6,402 nucleotides of DNA from assembly GCA_024279075.1 (NCBI GenBank), contig JAJRRX010000055.1, positions 1-6,402 on the forward strand, read 5' to 3'. Positions 1 through 4,704 of this stretch are shown here, piece by piece. This DNA comes from Alphaproteobacteria bacterium. GTDB taxonomy: Bacteria > Pseudomonadota > Alphaproteobacteria > Rhodobacterales > Rhodobacteraceae. Below the pieces are notes generated by a model, which was given only the letters and a program-made list of their open reading frames with translations, was not told where the DNA came from and did no database searches. Position 1 is the first letter of the stretch. The number at the start of each line of letters is the position of its first letter. Both the position numbers and the translations under genes were made by a program.

Positions 1-53
1 ATAAACCAGAGCAGGCTCAGGGCGGCGCTGAGGATTGTGAATAGCGAGGTCAT
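1..53 (-). CDS. N-terminus of an unidentified hydrophobic (membrane or exported) protein, partial
   Basis: An open minus-strand frame begins with ATG at 53-51 and runs off the left edge without a stop. The 17 visible codons read MTSLFTILSAALSLLWF, a strongly hydrophobic start typical of a first membrane segment or signal anchor. A GGAG ribosome binding site (complement of 62-65) lies 8 bases before the ATG, which supports this start. The gene is divergent from the thioesterase gene at 181, and the roughly 125 bases between them must hold the promoters of both. Too little is visible to name a family. The short frame could be chance, but the correctly spaced ribosome binding site and the membrane-like composition argue against that. 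Confidence 0.5.
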   Translation of the reverse strand, partial: MTSLFTILSAALSLLWF

Positions 54-162
54 AGGTGGCGCTCCGAATAAGGGTTGGCCTCACATTTAGTATGTGTGGC
101 GACCAGCTGCAAGGGTGCGACGTAAGGTAAAGGCTTGCCAAGGGGCGGTGGCTTTGCCAATG

Positions 163-180
163 GTTGACGTGGAGGTCAAC
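163..180 (+). promoter_or_regulatory. Inverted repeat enclosing the Shine-Dalgarno of the thioesterase gene
   Basis: GTTGAC (163-168) and GTCAAC (175-180) are perfect 6-base complements around the loop GTGGAG (169-174), and the right arm ends on the base before ATG 181. The Shine-Dalgarno GGAGG (171-175) is mostly in the loop. In RNA this could form a small hairpin that presents or limits ribosome access. In DNA it could be an operator half-site pair. A 6-bp stem is short enough to arise by chance. Confidence 0.3.
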
Positions 181-711
181 ATGTATCCATTTATTCGCAT
201 CGCATACCACAGTTTCAAGCACCGTAACGCGCCAAAATTGGCCATTGGTGAGCCGCATATCTCGCAGCACCGTTGCTGGCCGATAGACCTTGATATGTGG
301 TGGGAGCTTAACAATGGCCGCACGCTAACGCTTTACGACCTTGGGCGGGTGCAGCTAGCGCGCCGGATGGGGCTGGTGAAAGCGCTAAAAGCCAATGGCT
401 GGGGCATGACGATGGCGGGGGTTACCGCGCGCTATCGCCGGCGCGTGGTGATGTTTGACCGCTTCGAGATGCGCTCAAAAGCCATCGGGCATGACGGACG
501 TTTTTTGCTGCTTGAGCAAAGCATGTGGAAGGGTGAGGAGGCGCTTTCTTCGGTGGTTTACCGTGTGGCCGTGGTAGGCAAAAATGGGATTGTGCCCACA
601 GCAGAAGTGGCCGAGGCCATGGGGCTGGGGGGCTGGAACCCCGCGCTGCCAGATTGGGTGGCCGCATGGGGGCAGGCCGAAAACGCGCGTACTTGGCCAC
701 CGGAGACCTAA
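181..711 (+). CDS. THEM6-like thioesterase family protein (4HBT/hotdog fold)
   Basis: This 176-residue protein has the pattern of the 4-hydroxybenzoyl-CoA thioesterase (hotdog) superfamily, in the THEM6-like branch. A central helix region, PIDLDMWWELNNGR (34-47), corresponds to the family segment D-x-D-x-x-x-H-x-N-N-(G/A), followed by LYDLGR. Strand-rich stretches MAGVTARYRRRV (78-89), FEMRSKAIGHDGRFLLLEQ (95-113) and VVYRVAVVGKNG (125-136) complete the fold. The His usual in HMNN is Glu-Leu here (E42, L43), so activity as an acyl-CoA thioesterase is not assured; the substrate is unknown. No signal peptide is seen, so it is probably cytoplasmic. I chose ATG 181 over the in-frame ATG 94 because GGAGG (171-175) sits five bases upstream and homology-like sequence begins there. 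Confidence 0.8.
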   Translation: MYPFIRIAYHSFKHRNAPKLAIGEPHISQHRCWPIDLDMWWELNNGRTLTLYDLGRVQLARRMGLVKALKANGWGMTMAGVTARYRRRVVMFDRFEMRSKAIGHDGRFLLLEQSMWKGEEALSSVVYRVAVVGKNGIVPTAEVAEAMGLGGWNPALPDWVAAWGQAENARTWPPET

Positions 712-721
712 GGATTTATCC

Positions 722-749
722 TTGCCTATATCGAATAAGCTGATATGTT
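722..749 (+). promoter_or_regulatory. Possible extended -10 promoter for the GIN-domain gene
   Basis: TTGCCT (722-727) and TATGTT (744-749) are separated by 16 bases, and TG at 741-742 gives the extended -10 form TGnTATGTT. Each hexamer matches the sigma70 consensus at about four of six positions. The -10 lies inside the left arm of the 739-769 inverted repeat. No better candidate was found between 711 and 806. Confidence 0.3.
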
Positions 750-769
750 AATGATGTTAACATATCAGC
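739..769. promoter_or_regulatory. Perfect 13-bp inverted repeat, probable operator (or weak terminator)
   Basis: GCTGATATGTTAA (739-751) and TTAACATATCAGC (757-769) are exact reverse complements around the 5-base centre TGATG. The repeat lies 27 bases after the thioesterase stop and 36 bases before the GIN gene start. The arms are AT-rich and no T-run follows on either strand, which argues against an intrinsic terminator. The overlap with a possible -10 box favours a repressor operator, but no regulator is encoded within view. As RNA it could still form a stable stem between the two genes. Confidence 0.55.
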
Positions 770-805
770 CTGCTAAACTTGGGCGCGCGATTTCAGGGGG
801 TCATT

Positions 806-1555
806 ATGGACTATAAACCAACACCAAAGCGCCTTGCTACTGCGCTCACCGCCACCTCAATAGCGGCCATTATCCTTGCGGCCACCACTACGGGTTTTTC
901 GGCAAGGGCCGAAACGCGAGGCTTTGCGCAAAGCGGTTTTACTGCGCTCCGCGTTAGTTCTGGGCTTGAAATGGAGGTCGAAGTCGGGCCTGCGTTTTTA
1001 GTTGCCGCCGAGGGCGAAAGTGAGGCGATCGACACCCTTGATATTCGTATGGAGGGCGCAACGCTGGTGGTAGAGCGCAAACATAACTGGCGTGAAACGC
1101 TGTTTTCGTGGTCAAGCGATCAGCAACGGGTGCTGCTACGGGTGTCCATGCCAGCAGTAAGCACTTTAACAGCGGATGCGGGGGCGCGCATTGAAATTTC
1201 GGGCGATATCCGCCAGCCTTTGCAGGCCATTGCCTTAGCGGGGGCGGCTCTGTGGCTGAAGGGGCTGGATGGCGCAGATGCTGTAGTGACCGCACGCGCG
1301 GGCGCATCGGTGATGGCAGATGGCACCTGTGGCACGCTGAAAGCAGAGGCAAGTAGTGGGGCTTCTATTCAAGCGGCGGCGCTCGTATGTTCTGGTGTTA
1401 TGGCCGATGCGATGTCGGGCGCAAGCATTGAGGTGAATGGCGAGGATGCGCTTTCACTTGTTGCCTCTGGTGGTGGCCACGTATTTGCTCACGGCGCGGG
1501 GGGTATTACGCGAGAAGATATGAATTCAGGTGGCAGCATTACCGTAAAGCGCTAG
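806..1555 (+). CDS. Secreted GIN-domain (DUF2807) beta-helix protein
   Basis: This is a 249-residue exported protein. Residues 9-30 form a basic-then-hydrophobic signal sequence with a likely cleavage after SARA (35). The mature part starts FTALRVSSGLEMEVEVGP (45-62), matching the opening of the 'putative auto-transporter adhesin head GIN domain' family. From about residue 120 it is built of rungs marked by G-(A/G)-x-(I/V/L) at G126, G146, G166, G185, G205, G223 and G242, about 20 residues apart, as expected for a beta-helix. It has two cysteines, C175 and C195, one rung apart. Function is unknown across the family; a periplasmic or surface role is inferred. The start is ATG 806, with AGGGGG (795-800) five bases upstream. 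It appears to be monocistronic, because a separate promoter precedes the next gene. Confidence 0.8.
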   Translation: MDYKPTPKRLATALTATSIAAIILAATTTGFSARAETRGFAQSGFTALRVSSGLEMEVEVGPAFLVAAEGESEAIDTLDIRMEGATLVVERKHNWRETLFSWSSDQQRVLLRVSMPAVSTLTADAGARIEISGDIRQPLQAIALAGAALWLKGLDGADAVVTARAGASVMADGTCGTLKAEASSGASIQAAALVCSGVMADAMSGASIEVNGEDALSLVASGGGHVFAHGAGGITREDMNSGGSITVKR

Positions 1556-1600
1556 CCGGTGCCGCGCCCTCCACTTGGGCTGATTTAAACAAATCAAAGC

Positions 1601-1629
1601 TTGAAAAATAGGCGCCGACCCCCTCTAAT
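1601..1629 (+). promoter_or_regulatory. Sigma70-type promoter for the permease-mepA-phytase-like operon
   Basis: TTGAAA (1601-1606) and TCTAAT (1624-1629) each match the -35 (TTGACA) and -10 (TATAAT) consensus at five of six positions, with the ideal 17-base spacer. Transcription would start near 1636, giving a short leader of under 20 bases that contains the ribosome binding site GAGGGAG (1641-1647). A small inverted repeat, TGATTT/AAATCA (1581-1596), lies immediately upstream. Confidence 0.6.
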
Positions 1630-1652
1630 AGCGAAAACTTGAGGGAGAGAGC

Positions 1653-2996
1653 ATGACCAAGCGCGCATCGAAAAAAGGCATCTGGAGCTGGATGCTGTTT
1701 GACTGGGCAGGGCAGCCCTTTCACACCCTTGTGATCACCTTCATTTTTGCGCCGTTTTTCGCCAGTGAGTTGTTTTTTGCAAGCGAGGCTGAAGGGCAAG
1801 CCACATGGGGCTATCTGGTGGCCTTTGCGGGGATACTCGTGGCCTTCAGCGCGCCTGTGCTGGGGGGCATTGCAGATAGGTCCGGTCCGCGCAAGCCGTG
1901 GGTCTTTGGTTTTGGTGCGCTATTTTTTATTGGCAGCTATGGGTTATGGTGGGCAGAGCCCGGCATGGCCAGCCTCTACTGGATATACATTTCCTTCATT
2001 GCCGCCTTTATTGGTGCGGAATACATCATCGTGTTTACCAACTCCATTCTGCCAGACCTTGTGCCGCGTGAGGAAGTCGGAAAAATCTCTGGCTATGGTT
2101 GGGCGATCGGCTATGTTGGCGGGGTTTTGGTGCTGTTTGTGATGCTGCTTTTCATGGTCACGCCCCCCGGGTCAGACCTAACCGTAATGGGCAATGCACC
2201 GATTTTCGGGCTAGATGCCGCCAAGGGCGAGGGGTACCGCGCCGCCGGGCCGCTTTCGGCGATCTGGTTTGTGGTCTTTGCCATTCCGTTTTTCCTGTTC
2301 ACGCCGGATAAGCGCACCGACGTGCCCATTGGCAAAGCCGCTACCAAAGGGGCCACGGGGCTGCGGGCGGCGTGGCGCAAAATTAAACCCCACCCTGAAA
2401 TCTGGATGTTTTACGGGGCCTCATTGCTCTACCGCGACGCGCTGGTGGTGCTGTATTCCTTCGGGGCCATATATGCCAAATCCGCGCTGGGCTGGGGCCA
2501 GATGGACCTGCTGATCTTCGGCATTGTGGCCGCCATTGCCGGGGCGTTTGGCGCTTGGATAGGTGGCTGGGTGGATGGGCGCAAAGGCTCGATGCCGGTG
2601 GTAACCTTTAGCATTGTGGTGCTCATACTGGTCACGGTGGCGGTGCTCTCCATTACCAAAGACACGGTTTTGATGATGAAGGTGGAGGAAGGCTCCAACC
2701 TGCCCACCATTGCTTTTATCATTTGCGGCGCTGTTATCGGCGCGGCGGGTGGCTCTATGCAGGCCTCTTCCCGCGCTTTGGTTGTTGAGTTTGTCGGCGA
2801 CAAGCTGACCATGACCGAAGCTTTCGGCATTTATGCCATGGCGGGTAAAGCCACGGCCTTTGTCGGGCCGTTTCTGGTGGCCGTGGTAACCACCCTTTCA
2901 GACAGCAACCGCATTGGTCTAACGCCGATTATTCCGATATTGCTGCTCGGCTATATCGTGCTTGTGATGGCGCGAAAGCGGATGGTGCCCGCATGA
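1653..2996 (+). CDS. MFS permease of the UMF1/Atg22-like family
   Basis: The 447-residue product is a multi-spanning inner-membrane protein of the major facilitator superfamily. The start (MTKRASKKGIWSWMLFDWAGQPF) carries the FDWA-x-(Q/S)-P signature of UMF1/Atg22-like permeases. The MFS motif-A loop is seen as GGIADRSGPRKP (71-82), with a degenerate second copy, GGWVDGRKG (304-312), in the C-terminal half. Hydrophobic segments cover about 52-70, 84-100, 108-128, 148-170, 200-216, 285-305, 314-334, 352-368, 395-412 and 423-440, with a polar central loop at 217-250. Length is normal for the family. The substrate is not predictable from sequence. ATG 1653 is preceded by GAGGGAG (1641-1647). Its stop overlaps the start of mepA (ATGA, 2993-2996), so the two are probably coupled. 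Confidence 0.88.
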   Translation: MTKRASKKGIWSWMLFDWAGQPFHTLVITFIFAPFFASELFFASEAEGQATWGYLVAFAGILVAFSAPVLGGIADRSGPRKPWVFGFGALFFIGSYGLWWAEPGMASLYWIYISFIAAFIGAEYIIVFTNSILPDLVPREEVGKISGYGWAIGYVGGVLVLFVMLLFMVTPPGSDLTVMGNAPIFGLDAAKGEGYRAAGPLSAIWFVVFAIPFFLFTPDKRTDVPIGKAATKGATGLRAAWRKIKPHPEIWMFYGASLLYRDALVVLYSFGAIYAKSALGWGQMDLLIFGIVAAIAGAFGAWIGGWVDGRKGSMPVVTFSIVVLILVTVAVLSITKDTVLMMKVEEGSNLPTIAFIICGAVIGAAGGSMQASSRALVVEFVGDKLTMTEAFGIYAMAGKATAFVGPFLVAVVTTLSDSNRIGLTPIIPILLLGYIVLVMARKRMVPA

Positions 2997-3844
2997 AGTG
3001 GCTGGCGGTCTTTTTAGCGCTGGCCACGCCTTCGCTGGCAGATACCCCTGCCAAGCAATTATTTAGCGCAGTGGGCACCCCGTCAAACCAGCGCACCGGC
3101 CCCATCGGCTCTTATGCGCGCGGCTGCATGGCAGGCGCGGTGCAACTGCCCGAATCCGGCCCGACATGGCAAGCCATGCGGCTGTCGCGCAACCGCCATT
3201 ACGGCGACCCAAGCCTTGTCAGCTTTATCCAGCGGCTTGGGCAATCGGCCACTGAAATTGGCTGGAACGGCATTTATGTTGGCGATATGAGCCAACCACG
3301 CGGTGGGCCGATGAATGGTGGGCACCGGAGCCACCAAATCGGGCTGGATGTGGATATTTGGCTGCTGCCCCCCGCGCGCCTAAACCTGAGCGCACGGCAG
3401 CGGGAGAATATCTCCTCGCTTAATGTGCGCTCAAACGACCAGCGCTCGGTGAATGGGAACTGGTTGCCCGAACATATGGCGCTGCTGCGGGCCGCTGCCA
3501 AAGACCCTGCCGTGGCCCGCATATTTGTGGCCGGCGCCATAAAAATGAAAATGTGCGCTGATGCCCCGAGAGGGGACCGCGCATGGCTGCGTAAAATCCG
3601 CCCGTGGTGGGGGCATAATACCCATTTTCATGTGCGGCTGAATTGCCCAAGAGGCGCGCGAAATTGTGAGGAGCAAGCCGCCATTCCGCGCGGCGATGGC
3701 TGCGCTGATGCCGAATGGTGGGTAACAGACGCGCTTGCGCCGCCGCCTCCACCGGACCCAAACGCACCGCCACCAACCCCTAGGGTCGAGATCACCTTGG
3801 CCACTCTGCCAAGCCAATGCACAGGCGTGTTGCAATCGCAATGA
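2993..3844 (+). CDS. mepA: Penicillin-insensitive murein endopeptidase MepA (peptidase family M74)
   Basis: The 283-residue protein is a zinc metalloendopeptidase of the LAS (lysostaphin/D-Ala-D-Ala/sonic hedgehog) group that cleaves peptide cross-links of peptidoglycan in the periplasm. Residues 1-16 (MKWLAVFLALATPSLA) form a signal peptide. The metal-binding motif is H111-RS-H114-QIGLDV-D121, and the second is WWGH208-NT-H211-F-H213; D149 corresponds to a further active-site Asp of E. coli MepA. All ligands expected for activity are present. Six cysteines (C45, C188, C218, C225, C237, C276) match the spacing of the three disulfides I recall for E. coli MepA. A proline-rich stretch, APPPPPDPNAPPPTP (249-263), precedes the C-terminus. 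Length is close to that of E. coli (about 274). It overlaps the permease gene upstream and the phytase-like gene downstream by four bases each. Confidence 0.93.
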   Translation: MKWLAVFLALATPSLADTPAKQLFSAVGTPSNQRTGPIGSYARGCMAGAVQLPESGPTWQAMRLSRNRHYGDPSLVSFIQRLGQSATEIGWNGIYVGDMSQPRGGPMNGGHRSHQIGLDVDIWLLPPARLNLSARQRENISSLNVRSNDQRSVNGNWLPEHMALLRAAAKDPAVARIFVAGAIKMKMCADAPRGDRAWLRKIRPWWGHNTHFHVRLNCPRGARNCEEQAAIPRGDGCADAEWWVTDALAPPPPPDPNAPPPTPRVEITLATLPSQCTGVLQSQ

Positions 3845-4704
3845 AACGGCTCGCTCTTATCCTGTGCGGGTCGCTGTGGCTTTTGCCCGCCATGGCCGCG
3901 CCAAGCCTGCGGCTGGATAGCCGCATAGTGATGCAGCTTGACGACCCGCGTTTTGGCGGCTTTTCCTCGTTGGAAGTGGCGGCAGACGGGTTGTCCTTTA
4001 TGGCGACCTCTGATCGTGGCACCTTGTTGGAGGGCGATATTCTGCGGGAAGAAGGCCGGATGACGGGTGTGGATAACCTGCGCTTGCGAAATATTCAGGA
4101 TACCAAAGGCCGGCCCGTAACCCGCTATAATATTGATGCCGAAGGGTTGGCGGTGAGCGCCACGGGCGAGATTTATATGTCTTTCGAGGCCAATCACCGC
4201 GTGATGGTGCAAGCAAGCCCTGAAGCCACGCCAGTATTTGTGCCCAAACACCCCGATTTCAGAGCGTTGCAAAACAATTCGGGGTTGGAGGCTCTGGCAA
4301 TAGATGAGGCGGGGGTGCTTTATGCCATCCCCGAACGCTCGGGCGGGCTGGAAGTGCCGTTTCCGGTCTATCGGTTTAACGGAGAGGCGTGGCGCAAGGA
4401 TTGGTCGCTACCCCGCAGCAATGATTTTTTGGTGGCAGGTGCTGATATTTTTGCAGGGCAGCTTTACGTGCTGGAGCGAAAACTGGAGGGCATCTGGGGC
4501 TTTTCCAGCCGCATCCGGCGGTTCGAAATCGGGGCAGAAACAGGCGAGACCTTGCTGGTTAGCGCGGCGGGGCAATTTGATAACCTCGAGGGCATCGCGC
4601 TCTGGAAGCCCACAGATGGGGCAACGCGTATTATGCTGATAGCGGATGATAACTTCTTGTTTTTGCAGAAAAACGAACTGGTAGAGATGGTGCTGGAAGA
4701 GTAG
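3841..4704 (+). CDS. Secreted phytase-like / esterase-like beta-propeller protein
   Basis: This 287-residue exported protein fits the 'esterase-like activity of phytase' (Phytase-like) family. Its signal peptide is MKRLALILCGSLWLLPAMA, probably cut after residue 19. Family motifs appear in order: FGGFSSLEV (38-46), ATSDRG (55-60), DAEGLAVS (99-106), MSFEANHRV (113-121), NNSGLEALAID (145-155), DNLEGIAL (247-254) and LIADDNF (266-272). These acidic (x)EG(I/L) turns recur at blade boundaries, as in a propeller. Neither phytase nor esterase activity can be assumed; the fold assignment is firmer than the function. I chose ATG 3841 over the in-frame ATG 3817 because it overlaps the mepA stop as ATGA (3841-3844) and begins directly with the signal peptide. 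Its TAG stop (4702-4704) abuts the stop of the convergent gene. Confidence 0.82.
   Translation: MKRLALILCGSLWLLPAMAAPSLRLDSRIVMQLDDPRFGGFSSLEVAADGLSFMATSDRGTLLEGDILREEGRMTGVDNLRLRNIQDTKGRPVTRYNIDAEGLAVSATGEIYMSFEANHRVMVQASPEATPVFVPKHPDFRALQNNSGLEALAIDEAGVLYAIPERSGGLEVPFPVYRFNGEAWRKDWSLPRSNDFLVAGADIFAGQLYVLERKLEGIWGFSSRIRRFEIGAETGETLLVSAAGQFDNLEGIALWKPTDGATRIMLIADDNFLFLQKNELVEMVLEE

Noticed and set aside
82..96. CACAT-TTAGT-ATGTG inverted repeat between the divergent genes
   Set aside because: Only 5-bp arms and no convincing promoter hexamers around it; this level of symmetry is expected by chance.
135..160. Direct repeat TTGCCAA (135-141 and 154-160)
   Set aside because: Seven bases only, with no -10 partner at a usable distance; probably chance.
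94..180. Upstream in-frame extension of the thioesterase gene to ATG 94
   Set aside because: The extension has no good ribosome binding site and reads as basic, non-family-like sequence. ATG 181 has GGAGG at the right spacing.
1566..1580. Intrinsic terminator after the GIN gene (GCCC/GGGC hairpin)
   Set aside because: A 4-bp stem with a 7-base loop and no following T-run is too weak to call.
1581..1597. FNR/FnrL-like box in TGATTTAAACAAATCA
   Set aside because: The FNR consensus is TTGAT-N4-ATCAA. Here the half-sites are separated by 8 bases and the first lacks the leading T.
3628..4272. Minus-strand 214-codon frame across mepA and the phytase-like gene
   Set aside because: It lies opposite two well-supported genes, has no recognisable domain and no ribosome binding site.
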